Notes: generated by a model from the letters alone, not told the origin. A stretch of DNA of 64,000 bases from Dioscorea cayenensis subsp. rotundata (GCF_009730915.1 NC_052489.1:24049916-24113915); one strand, 5' to 3'. Positions 53,401 through 62,568 are shown, counted from the first letter of the stretch. Translations and numbers: made by a program.

Positions 53401-54725
53401 CCGCTCACATCCGACTATGAGGGTCTGTGGGTTTCAAAAACATGTAGCTTTTAAAAAGGAGGGATTTTTGGGGATTGCAAAACTAATGGGGTGTTTTTGG
53501 CAATTTTACAAACTTAAAGGGTTTTTTTGGCAATTTCCACTTAATAATAATATGTTAGAAAAATATTACATGTTGTTTTAATATAAATTTAAGTAAAAGA
53601 GAAGATTAAGCATGGCTAAACTCGGCTCGTTTCGTTTGCAACACTGCTTGAGAGTCTGTGTTAGTTTAGAGCAGATAAATTGCTTATTGTCTTGTCTTAA
53701 TTGCTAGTTTTTTCCTGTTCTTAATTAGTTGACTTCAATTTGTTTAATTTCTTAGTACCTGTTTTCAATTTATTCCTTCAGTTCAATATCTTGCTTATGT
53801 GTGTGTTCTTTTTCTTCAAAAGAGAAGCTCAGCCACAAATTTGTTGCAATTCCAACATCCTTGAAAGTTGAAACAGAAGTGGACCACAAGACAAATGTTT
53901 TTCTTATGCCTTTCTTTCTTTTTTCCCACCATCTTTCCTACAATTTCTTATCTATGCTAGTGAAAGTTATTGTTTATACACAACATAGTTACTCAACTCC
54001 ATCTACTGCTTGCTGTTATTCATGCAAATGTGGTTTTTTCCCCTTTTCAGACCCATGGAGTGCTGAGTGCTGTCAGTTGGGGTATCCTGATGCCAATTGG
54101 AGCCATCACAGCAAGATATCTGAAAGTCTTTGCAAATCCTGCATGGTTTTATCTGCATGTTGCTTGTCAGTGCTCTGCATACATTGTTGGAGTTGCTGGA
54201 TGGGGAACAGGCCTTAAACTCGGAAGTGAATCTTCTGGAGTGACTTACCACTCTCACCGAAACATCGGCATCATCCTCTTCTGCCTTGCCACTGTCCAGG
54301 TACTTCTTCATATCACTCATGAGTACATTGATGAACATGTTAATTAATTAAACATCAAACTGAATCAGTCTTTGTTATGTGCATATATATAGGTGTTTGC
54401 ATTGTTGCTGAGACCAAACAAGGATCACAAGTACCGTATTTACTGGAATGCATATCATTATTTGGTAGGATACGCTGTAATTGTCTTAAGTATTATCAAC
54501 ATATTCAAAGGCTTTGACATTCTTGATCCAGCCAAGGGTTGGAAAAATGCTTACATAGCCATCATAGCAACACTTGGAGGTATTGCACTTGTGTTAGAAG
54601 CTGTTACATGGGTTGTAGTTCTAAAGAGAAAGGATAGAATCTCTACTGACAAGTCCTCCCTCAATGGTGCTAATGCTATTCACAGCAATGGCAACATGCA
54701 GTCTCAGAATCATCAGGGTGTTTGA
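41419..54725 (+). CDS. DOMON and cytochrome b561 domain membrane protein
   Basis: Three exons: 41419-42024, 54051-54299 and 54393-54725, giving 395 residues, the usual length. Exon 1 encodes a signal peptide (about residues 1-23), then a DOMON domain (about 45-185) with GWVAWALNP and [10 protein letters not shown], and a Ser-rich linker ending RQHRKN. Exon 2 opens with [18 protein letters not shown], the first b561 helix, and carries further histidines in YLHVACQ and TYHSHRN; exon 3 has [10 protein letters not shown] and two more helices. These histidines are the usual heme ligands. Family members are trans-plasma-membrane electron carriers reduced by ascorbate (the AIR12/CYBDOM group); this is inferred. 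Donor AAT|GTGAGC and acceptor TTTTCAG|ACC stay canonical although intron 1 is 12,026 bp, of which about 11.6 kb is inserted transposons. The gene looks intact. Confidence 0.92.
43193..44644. mobile_element. Nested non-autonomous hAT-like element inside the MULE
   Basis: The body 43201-44636 starts TAGACGTGGCCA and ends TGGGCATGTCTA, whose complement TAGACATGCCCA matches the start at 10 of 12 bases. Inside both ends are ACCGAACCGAACC arrays. Flanks GCGGGTGG (43193-43200) and GCGGTGGC (44637-44644) match if one G is gained or lost, so the 8-bp duplication is probable, not proven. Interior AT-rich, non-coding. Confidence 0.7.
45620..45800. repeat. Irregular short tandem repeats with TTTAAACAA and GACAACGGTG words
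   Basis: The words TTTAAACAA and GACAACGGTGTTTAAG recur three times between 45640 and 45800 in the MULE leader, interleaved with TACGTAAA and AGTTACTC. Non-coding. Confidence 0.6.
46235..48774 (+). pseudogene. MULE transposase gene (MuDR type), disrupted
   Basis: An ATG at 46235 (MESFFVVLL) starts an N-terminal region, interrupted by an intron-like AT-rich stretch (about 46550-46750), then a MuDR zinc-finger-like region with TCGGG near 47078 and [10 protein letters not shown] (about 47127). The transposase core gives [20 protein letters not shown] (47548-47607) and [10 protein letters not shown] (47645-47674), and the AG|GTCTCG donor near 48041 with an acceptor near 48225 fits a second intron. 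SWIM-finger pieces (about 48420-48500) and a terminal CCHC knuckle [14 protein letters not shown] (48710-48752) end at TAG 48772-48774. Many one- to three-base indels change frame between these blocks, so no continuous protein is read. MULE transposases are DDE recombinases that cut at the element's termini; this one is not functional as written. Confidence 0.85.
48870..49333. repeat. Tandem duplication of ~210 bp, inside the MULE
   Basis: 48870-49080 and 49121-49333 are collinear (AAACAGAGACA..., GAAATGTACACAA, AAATTAAACAATGAAATGAA, ATTTAACCTGC). They differ at roughly one base in ten and are separated by about 40 bp. Located between the transposase and the Ulp1-like gene. Confidence 0.8.
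49440..52515 (-). pseudogene. Ulp1-like (C48) protease gene carried by the MULE, disrupted
   Basis: On minus from about 52515. The distal part (about 50200-49440) has the marks of a C48 catalytic domain: [16 protein letters not shown] (about 50127-50080), a histidine-rich IIMNGHFHV (about 49910-49885), an acidic DDDKQEY block in another frame, and [10 protein letters not shown] (about 49645-49620), where a catalytic Cys should follow but a frame change gives Ser-Ala-Arg. The N-terminal part is basic and acidic low-complexity sequence split by TTTAAAC-rich intron-like tracts (for example 51545-51770). Ulp1-like genes carried by plant MULEs (the Kaonashi type and similar) are known; here the gene lies antisense to the transposase. 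Exon limits are not resolved, and the identity rests on a few motifs. Confidence 0.6.
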
Positions 54726-54946
54726 GTTGTTCTTTTTATACTAGCTTGTATTCCTTTGTATCATTCTTTCATATAGTTAGTTTATTATACTGTGTGCTGA
54801 TGATGATGTATTTTTCATGTTGAATTTTTTATAGAAAATAGTCATGGATATATATTATAGAAATACTTGTTATCTCATTCTCATTATTCATCACAAGCAT
54901 TAACAAGAAGCAAGCTAATTCATTGAAAGAAAAAAAGAAGGGGAAA

Positions 54947-55300
54947 CTACTTGACAGGCTCAAAGGAAGTGAGCTGCCTGAAATTGAGCCAAGACTTCTC
55001 CCAAACAACAGCTTGATAGTTAGACAGTTGAGAGGAATCCTTAGCAGAGATGATAAGCTTGTAATTCATGCCAGCTACCACCTGGGATTCTCCAGAAACC
55101 ACCTGTTGAAACTCCAGAGACGCTTTGGCCTCTTTGTTGTGCTCTGTGACAGCGTACTTACCGAGTTCCTGGATGTGTGGATCCTTAACGTCCTTGATTG
55201 GGCTCCATCCACCAGTAATACCTACACAGCCATGTATGAGAACAGAGATGGTTGTCAGGAGGAAGAGGAGGAGAAGGGTGTGGTGGTTACCAGTTCCCAT
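54947..55300 (-). CDS. Phytocystatin, single domain, secreted
   Basis: Single exon on minus, 117 residues. A signal peptide covers about residues 1-27 (HTLLLLFLLTTISVLIHG). The mature part has the N-terminal Gly-Gly (TGGW), the plant cystatin helix motif ELGKYAVTEHN, the first hairpin loop QVVSG (canonical QxVxG) and the second-loop Trp in KSWLNF. All three papain-contact regions are therefore present, so it should inhibit C1A cysteine proteases. Cystatins regulate endogenous proteases and defend against insects and pathogens. It lies tail to tail with the b561 gene, about 220 bp between stops. No defect seen. Confidence 0.93.
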   Translation of the reverse strand: MGTGNHHTLLLLFLLTTISVLIHGCVGITGGWSPIKDVKDPHIQELGKYAVTEHNKEAKASLEFQQVVSGESQVVAGMNYKLIISAKDSSQLSNYQAVVWEKSWLNFRQLTSFEPVK

Positions 55301-55999
55301 GGTTTGTGGTGGTGGAGTGGTTGATAGGAATAGGTGGTGTTTATAATTTTTGATTTATAATTAAGAGCTACTCCATATATATAGTAATTAATGATTTATA
55401 ATAAAAAGATATATATATATATATATTAGTGGGATGTGGACATCCACCACGTGGGTTGTTTATGGGGATTGGTATTTGGTGCTGGAATGCATGGATTGAT
55501 GGATAGGAGGAATTGTTTAGAAGTTAATTGATTTTTGATTTAGTGTGTTAATCGGGGTGTTTTTGGTTGAAGGGATTTGGATAGCTTGGATCTGATGTAG
55601 ATTTACTTATTGACTGAGTTTTTCTTGTTTTTTTTTTTTGGATATTTAAGATATGAATTGATTTGTATTAAATAGTATTTTTTTTATAAATTTTTAAAAT
55701 ATGATATTAAAAAAATTAAATAAATCACACATATTTATAAAATAATAGAGTGTTTGTCATTTAATGTTAAAAATAATATATATATATATATAATAAAAAA
55801 ATAAAAAAAAAAGAAAAAAAGAAAAAAAATGACAAAACATCAAGGTTTTAAAAACCGGACCAGATCGATCGGTTCAACTGGAACTGGCCACTAATCTGGT
55901 TCATTCATATGGTTTGAACTGGGTCTTGATTGAACCGGGAACCAGTGAACCGATTCGATTAAACCGACCAGATTTTAAAAAAAAAATCTTTGATTTCTG

Positions 56000-56229
56000 A
56001 GAGAGATGCGGGGACGAAACGTACAGGAGGTGAAGAGGAACCTCTAATGGTGGAATCTCATCTGGTTTAGGATCGGAGCCGTGATCGGATTCGGGATCTT
56101 CATGCTCACCGGCTAGGAAGCAAAGGCTGAGGCCGGTCCCGCCGTGGTTCTCACCGTTGTTTTTGGTATCTCGGCTATGTTTTCCGTCTTTTTGCTATAC
56201 TGAGTTTGCCGTTGAGATCCCGATCGCTG
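56000..56229 (+). pseudogene. Captured exon fragment of a cationic amino acid transporter (CAT)
   Basis: Translation gives EVKRNL-stop-WWNLIWFRIGAVIGFGIF, then MLTG-stop-EAKAEAGPAVVLTVV, then ISAMFSVF and, after one frame change, TEFAVEIPIAG. This is the first transmembrane region of plant CAT permeases (WFGIGAVIGSGIFVLTG and CYTEFAVEIPVAG types). Immediately after ATCGCTG comes GTATAT, the position of an exon end in such genes, so genomic DNA was captured, not a cDNA. At least two stops and one shift; not functional. GC content is clearly higher than the surrounding element. Confidence 0.8.
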
Positions 56230-56659
56230 GTATATATATATATATATATATATTAAAAGATTTTACGGATCTGAAATTGATTTTAACTTCAATTTTTTTA
56301 ATCTTTTTATCGCATCATGATATTTTGAATTTTCAAAATAGGAAGTAGATGTTCAGTGATATTTTACCTTCTCATCTTTTTCTTAATTTTCCTAATTCGG
56401 ATCTATATCTCCAATTTGTAAACTAAATTTTAAAGTCTATTATTTGAAATGAGTGTTGTTTTGATTTTCTTTTCATCCTGTTTTTCCGGCAAATAACAAA
56501 ATTTTGTTTCATTTTTATCTTTTTATTTGTGACATTATTTTTAAATTTTTAAAGCTATGATTTATATATAAAAGGTCATTGATTTTTCATTTTGTTTAAT
56601 TGTAACAAATAGAAAGACTTTCTAGTTCCTTTAAAAAAAAAATCCAATATATACTATAT

Positions 56660-57218
56660 ATAACGACTAGGGATGACAACGGGTCAGATCGGGTATGGGT
56701 TTTACTACCCATATCCGCTACCCGCTAGTATACCCGAACTCAAACCCAACGGGTTTTAAAAACCCCAACCCACACCCGTACTCGATGGGTAATCCGGTAC
56801 CTGTGGGTATACCTGCCCCCACCCCATTTAAAAAAATTAATAAAAAAATATATTATTTTTTATAAAAAAATAACTTAAAAGTAATTATATTTTTTTATAA
56901 AATAAAATAAAATAATTATAAAATTACAAGAATAAACAAATAGGAAAAATAAAAAACCCTAAGTTGTTAAATTGTAGAACATATTAGTATATATATATAT
57001 ATTATAAATATTTTAGTAATTTTAATTTCGGGTCGGGTACGGGTTTGGGTATGGGTCGGGTATTAGAATTCCCATACCCGCACCCGCACCCACACCCGTT
57101 TCATACAAATCGGGTTTTACCCGAACCTGACCCAAAACCCGGTCAAATCAGGTTTTACCCGTCAAACTCGGGTCGGGTCGGGTCAGGTTTAGATATTATT
57201 GCCATCCCTAATAACAAC
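56660..57218. mobile_element. Nested hAT-like MITE with GGGT/ACCC arrays
   Basis: The body 56668-57210 (543 bp) starts TAGGGATGACAA and ends TTGCCATCCCTA, a 12-bp inverted repeat with one mismatch. Flanks ATAACGAC (56660-56667) and ATAACAAC (57211-57218) differ by one G/A, as CpG decay would give. Both ends are rich in CGGGT / ACCCG. Non-coding. Confidence 0.85.
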
Positions 57219-57547
57219 CTTGGTGTAATTTGCTTAGATTGGAATTTAATATTGATTTCAACTAAATTTTAATTTTATAGTTATATTTATTAAATTTCTA
57301 TTTTCCCTTTTTTCCTTGATTTTTCTGGATTTTTTTTGTAAATATATGAAAATTTCTTTTTTTTAATTAATAGAAATTGTTGAACCAGCCGGTTGAACTG
57401 GTTGGACCAGTTGAACCATGACTTGGTTGACCAATTGGTTCAACAACCGTTATTAAACCCTTGCATAACATCCACTGGACATGAATAGATAAACTGATTA
57501 CAGTGACTATTGAGAAGAAAAAGTACATGAAACAAAACAATCTTTAA

Positions 57548-58370
57548 GGGGGTGTTTGGTATCCAGATTGGGAGGGGATTGGGAATGGAATGATGTATTA
57601 ATAGTGCTATGCCCATGTTTGGGTGCACCACTAGGCAATGGGAATGGGTTTGGAGAGGGCATGGAGGAGACATCCTCATGCCCCCCAAAATTGGGGGTAA
57701 TGAGAGGGGAATGGGAAGGAATGGAGGGTAATTACTTATTTACCCTTTATTTATAAGTTTTATTAATTTAAATAATTATTTGTAATAATTAACATGATTT
57801 AATTAATTTAAATATTTAATTATTGTAATTAAAGATAATAATAATTAAAGTAAATAATAATTAATGTGAATTATTTACTTATTCTTTGTGGGTTAAAAGA
57901 CAAAATTACCCAATAGTAATAAATAATAGTTGTGAATGTTTGGATGTTTAATATAATAAATAATAATTAAATTATTATTATTAATTAAAATAATAATTAA
58001 AATGAAATGATAATAAATAATAGTTAAAACAATAATCCAATTCAAATAACAATTAAATAAATAGTTTTATTTATTATTAAAATAAAAATTTTAATTTAAA
58101 TATTTAATTATAATATAAATAATACAACTCAAAATACTTTATAATTTAAAATTAATTATTATATAACCTAATATATAATATTTTTTAATCCATCAAGGGT
58201 ATAAAAGTCATTTTATTATATTTTTTTCTTTTACTTTTTTCATTCCCAATGCATTATCCTCTCAATCCTTTACAACCAAACATAGTTTTCATTCCATGCC
58301 TTTACCATTCCCCCTCATTTTCATTCCTCTCTAATTCTCTCCTTTCCATTCCTTGCAACCAAACGCCCCC
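57548..58370. mobile_element. Non-autonomous DNA transposon with GGGGGTGTTTGGT termini
   Basis: 823 bp beginning GGGGGTGTTTGGT and ending ACCAAACGCCCCC (one mismatch between the arms). The terminal regions repeat ATTCCCAATC/CATTCC words in opposite orientation. The form resembles PIF/Harbinger or hAT MITEs, but no clear target duplication is seen (TTTAA before, AAGTA after). The related segment near 61165 lacks it, supporting insertion. Interior AT-rich, no coding. Confidence 0.7.
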
Positions 58371-58585
58371 AAGTACAAAAATTCGGTCCAAATTGGCCAA
58401 GTTAATTCTCACTCATAATTGCATGTCTAGATGTGGTGCCCTGAGGTACCCTTAAATCTAATTCGCATTGAATTGGCCAAGCTAATTCCCACATTTATAA
58501 AATTTTAAAATATGATACGGTTATAATTTTTGTTTTTGTTTTTTTTATATAAAACATTATTTTCTTCACTTTTTTTTATATATAA

Positions 58586-60621
58586 GGGTAAACCATACAG
58601 ATAGTCACTAAACTATAAGGATATTTCTGTTTTGGTTACTAACTTTTAAAAAATTTTATTTGGGTCACTAAACTTTAGTTTCACTTCCAATCAAATCACT
58701 AGGAAGAACACCGTTAACGGCGTCTTGACGTGGCAAGCCAGATGCTTTTTTGCCACATCACTAAAATTCAGTGACCTAAATTGAATTTTTTTAAAATTCA
58801 GTGATCAAAATAAGAATAATTCTATAGTTTAGTGACTATTTGTGTAGTTTATTCTTGATTTTTTTTTTCTAGGTTTTTGTTGTAACTGTAGATTTAATTT
58901 TGCCTTATAAAGATGTATGGGTAAATTACAAGATTAGTCACTAAACTATCCACCAGTTCCTATTTTGGTCACTAAACAAAAAAAAAATTCTATTTTGGTC
59001 ACTAACCTTTTAAATTGCTTCCAATTTGGTCACTGACGCCAACGCCGTTAACGGCGAGTTGACGTGGCTTAGTCATGTCAGCGAAGTTAACCACGTCAGC
59101 ATTGTTCTTTAAAAAACGTGTCTTCTTTCTTCTTCCCCTTTCCCTTTCCATTTTCTTTCTTCTTCTCCTTGCCCGTTTCTTTCTTCTTCTCTTTTCCCGT
59201 TTCTTTCTTCTTCCTTGCCCTCAGTCCTGTAATGGGAATTCCCGTGAGATCAACATGTGGTAGATTTGGGTTGCAGTTTCCAGTAATGGCCGAAAGCTAT
59301 CAGATATTGATCATTGTCTCTTCCTTTATTGTGCAGAGAAAATGATGATTCATCAATGGGGAATCGATGGGCTTGTGATAATCCATCTGAATGAGACCTA
59401 CAGTATGAAAACAACACCATCTATTTTTAAAAACAACAGAAACCAATGATTGCTTAATCCTTGTTTATTCTGCTTCACAAATTCAATGAACAACTTGCAC
59501 CTTCCTGAGAACACACACACAAGTACTTAATGAAGGAAGGAAGATTAATGCCAGGGTATTTGAAGGAGAAAGAGCAAGGAGAAGAAGAAAGAAACTGGAA
59601 AGGAGAAGAAGAAAGAAAAGGGAAAGGGAAAGGGGAAGAAAAAAGAAGACACGTTTTTAAAGAGCAGTGCTGACGTGGTTAAGTTCGCTGACATGGCTAA
59701 GCCACGTCAGCTCGCCGTTAACGACGTTGGCGTCAGTGACCAAATTGGAAGCAATTTAAAAGGTTAGTGACCAAAATAGAATTTTTTTTTTTTGTTTAGT
59801 GACCAAAATAGGAACTGGTGGATAGTTTAGTGACTAATCTTGTAATTTACAGAAGATGTATTTGTAAATATATAGAACAATCTACACATTCAATAAATCA
59901 ATTGTTGAATGCTCAAAAATGACATTCACAAAACACAATAAACACAATCATAGATGGGATGTAAACTATTAATCATGTATTAAAATGACATTCACAAAAC
60001 ATAATTATACAAACACAGTTTTGGTGAAATGGAAGTTTACCAAACTAGAAGGCACTTGTCTCCTTTGCTGTTGCCTACATGCATTTTCAAAACCTGCTCC
60101 AGCTACAATACTTTGATGTGTGTTTGTAGCTTGAGAAGAATGGAAGTTTACATCTCTTCTATGATTGTTGTTGCCAACATGATTAGTAGTTTACATCTCT
60201 TCTATGATTGTGTTTTGTGAATATCATTTCTGAATATTCAACAGGTGTTTTATTGAATGTATATATTGTTCAATATATTTACAAATACATTTTTTTTAAA
60301 AAAATTGAATCTACAGTTACAACAAAAACCTATATAAAAAAAATTAAGGATAAACTACACAAATAGTCACTGAACTATAGAGTTTTTCCTATTTTGATCA
60401 CTGAACTTTAAAAAATTCTATTTATGTCACTGAACTTAAATGATGTGGCAAAAAAATATATGACATGGCTTGCCATGTCAGGACACTGTTAACGGTGTTC
60501 TCCCTAATGATTTGATTGGAAGTAAAATTAAATTTTAGTGTCCCAAATAGAATTTTTAAAAATTTAATGACCAAAACAGAAATACTCCAATAATTTAGTA
60601 ATTATTTGTGTGATTTACCCC
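58586..60621. mobile_element. Outer foldback MULE-like element, split by a second foldback
   Basis: The left arm starts GGGTAAACCATACAGATAGTCACT. The right arm ends with the complement of GGGGTAAATCACACAAATA. The arms (58586-58909 plus 59862-59950 against about 60245-60621) are inverted copies including GTAACTGTAGATT and AATGTATATATTGTTC. Shorter internal palindromes (CACTAAACTATA) make each arm fold on itself. Net of the insertion it is about 1.1 kb. It lies exactly between the two copies of the local tandem duplication. No firm target duplication; assignment to MULE rests on similarity of ends to the nested element. Confidence 0.65.
58910..59861. mobile_element. Nested foldback MULE with ~290-bp inverted arms
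   Basis: The body 58919-59852 is flanked by perfect 9-bp duplications AAGATGTAT (58910-58918 and 59853-59861). Ends GGGTAAATTACAAGATTAG and its complement continue as inverted arms of about 290 bp (58919-59215 against 59560-59852) with few differences, including CTCGCCGTTAACG and TTCTTCTTCCCC tracts. The ~340-bp middle (59216-59559) is unrelated and not recognised. Confidence 0.9.
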
Positions 60622-60627
60622 ATATAA

Positions 60628-61360
60628 ATTAGTGGGATGTGGACATCCACCACGTGCGTTGTTTATGGGGAGTGGTATTTGGTGCTGGAATGCATGGATT
60701 GATGGATAGGAGGAATTATTTAGAAGTTAATTAATTTTTGATTTAGTGTGTTAATCTGGGTGTTTTTGGTTGAAGGGATTTGGGTTGCTTGGATCTGATG
60801 TAGATTTACGTATTATTGATTGGATTTTCTATGGATATTTAAGATATGAATTGATTTGTATTAAATAATATTTTTTTTATAAATTTTTAAATGTGATATT
60901 TAAAAAAAAATTGGAAAGAAAAAAAACAATGACATAACATCCACTAAATATGAAAAAGTCATTTGATTTAAGTGGTTAGCGGCACCAAATTTTTTTTTTC
61001 ATGTAACATGTGGAGTCACAATCAACTCACACGCCATAAAGACAACGGTTGTTGCATTTTTCTCAAAAAAAAAATAATATAGTGAATACAGTAACGATTG
61101 AAGATAACAACAGAGAACCAAATTGAGATGAAAAAAAACACAAAACAAAATAGTTTTTTAAGATTAGTAGCGAGTACAACAAATTGGCCAAGTTAATTCT
61201 CAAGGATAGCATAATGACATGTCCTAGATCTGGTGCCCTAAAATCTAATACCCACTAAATTGACCAAGCTAATTCCCACAATTTATAAATTTTTAAATAT
61301 GATACGGTTATAATGTTTGTTTTTTTCTTTATAAAACTTTATTTTCTTCATTTTTTTTAA
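60628..61360. repeat. Tandem duplication copy 2 (contains empty sites)
   Basis: Collinear with copy 1 from ATTAGTGGGATGTGGACATC through TGGCCAAGTTAATTCTCA and GATACGGTTATAAT. It lacks both transposons of copy 1. It has about 110 bp of its own (about 60975-61085) between TTTGATTTAAG and an A run, possibly another small insertion. Confidence 0.85.
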
Positions 61361-62568
61361 ATAAATAAATAAATCCAAGGAGTTTTTTAAATGATGATGC
61401 CAAAAACAAAAAGATTTCAAGGGGTTGTGCATAATCATAAAAGGTTAGTTAGCAAAGCTGAAAAATTTTCACATAAATATTCTTAAAAAACACCAATATA
61501 AATGAATTAGTACCGGACTTGTACTGTTGTACATGTTGGTAAATGAGTTATGAATCTTATGATAGATTATTAGATTAATCCAATTTAGAGTTTGTAAATT
61601 GTGATATTTATATTTATATTAGTGAATTTACATAATGTTTTTGTTGCATTTATTTATTTAGATATAATTAAAAGATCATCACCTACATCTAAATTGAAAG
61701 GTTGCATCTCAATACCAAGAGCCACAAACAATATTTTGGTCTGGTCTAATTGTATGTAGGATCGAAAATACATGCTTTGACATTGTGTCAATTAAGAGAC
61801 ACTGAATGATATATTGAATCACAAATGTTATTTATTGATCATAAGATTTGAAACCCGACATATATGGGAAGAAAGGACTCTGAATGATATTTTAGATCGT
61901 CTCGAGATCTGTGTTTTTAGCTGATTTTGATATTTGAATACTTTAAATTATCTCGAGATCTGTGCTCTAGGCTGATTTTAAAATTTGAAAATTTTAATTT
62001 TGATTTAAATTTAGACATGTAATTGATGTATGCATACCTTTTATATATAATAATTAATTAATTAATTTTTTTTTTATATAAACATTGTCTAAGCGCCAAA
62101 CTAACTGGTTTTACCAGATTCATATGTATTGGTATATACTACTTTGTTAAGCATGTCCCTTATAGACAAACTTTTTTTTAACAACCTGGGACAAAATTTA
62201 TATCAGACACACTTCAATTCTTTATTATTTTTAAAAAATAATAACTTAAATTTTTAATTTAAAAAAATAGTAATTTTTAATTATTTACATGGGAGTTAAT
62301 ATTCCTATGCCATATATATACGAATATACGATATGGTAAATTTGAACTCTTTTAACTCATAGGCTGGTCCAATATTCCAATTCAAGTTCAATACTTCAAA
62401 CCCAAAAACCAAATTATATTTCAAGTTCTCAAGCCCAGCAATTGTTAGCAACTCTTTATTAAATTGGAAAATTCCTACTTAAAACCACAACAACATTGCC
62501 TTCCTTTATTGTACATAAATATATGAAAAGCCAAGCATAAATCAACCCAAAAACAACAACAAAATCAA
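61361..62568. other. AT-rich spacer downstream of the two-domain cystatin
   Basis: No gene recognised. A diverged short duplication with TCTCGAGATCTGTG occurs twice (about 61898 and 61954). The last ~100 bases probably hold the cystatin 3'UTR. Confidence 0.5.

Larger units (their letters stand above)
42780..53549 (+). mobile_element. Mutator-like element (MULE), 10.75 kb, carrying transposase and Ulp1-like gene
   Basis: The body is 42789-53540, flanked by identical 9-bp duplications TTAATAATA (42780-42788 and 53541-53549), the Mutator hallmark. Termini GGGAAAATTACTG and the complement of GGCAATTTCCAC are related imperfect inverted repeats that continue (CCCAAAAACCCC / GGGGTGTTTTTGG). It holds a broken transposase gene on + (46235-48774), a broken C48-protease-like gene on - (about 49440-52515), TTTAAAC-rich noncoding tracts and a nested hAT-like element. 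It interrupts a hAT-like element in intron 1 of the b561 gene. A second copy is represented at 17641-18744. Confidence 0.93.
42049..53654. mobile_element. Non-autonomous hAT-like element split by a MULE
   Basis: The element itself is 42057-53646. It starts TAGGGCTGCCAATGAATCAA and ends CGTTTGCAACACTG, termini like those of plant hAT elements rich in GAGCT/GCTCG words. Flanks CTTGAAAG (42049-42056) and CTTGAGAG (53647-53654) agree at seven of eight bases, fitting an 8-bp hAT target duplication. Without the MULE it is about 830 bp. No coding sequence. Confidence 0.65.
55833..57471. mobile_element. hAT-like Pack-type element with a captured transporter exon
   Basis: The body 55841-57463 has termini CAAGGTTTTAAAAACCGG and, as complement of the right end, CAAGGGTTTAATAACGG, followed on both sides by GGTTCAAC-type arrays. 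Flanks CAAAACAT (55833-55840) and CATAACAT (57464-57471) agree at seven of eight bases. The related segment near 60950 has one uninterrupted GACATAACATCCACT, an empty site, which supports these borders. Inside are the transporter fragment (56000-56229) and another hAT-like element (56668-57210). Confidence 0.8.
55425..58585. repeat. Tandem duplication copy 1, expanded by transposons
   Basis: ATTAGTGGGATGTGGACATC at 55425 begins a segment repeated at 60628. The non-transposon parts are 55425-55840, 57464-57547 and 58371-58585; they match copy 2 in order, at high identity in the first ~200 bp. Two elements (55841-57463 and 57548-58370) are inserted only in this copy. It includes the upstream region of the single-domain cystatin gene. 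Confidence 0.85.

Noticed and set aside
53801..54217. 138-codon open frame on + ahead of b561 exon 2
   Set aside because: Reads exon 2 in a wrong frame and the preceding intron; the true frame starts at the 54050 acceptor.
55125..55346. Open frames on + opposite the single-domain cystatin
   Set aside because: Antisense shadows; the minus frame has signal peptide and all cystatin motifs.
60975..61085. Possible SINE-like insertion in duplication copy 2 ending in an A run
   Set aside because: No internal Pol III promoter or target duplication could be fixed.
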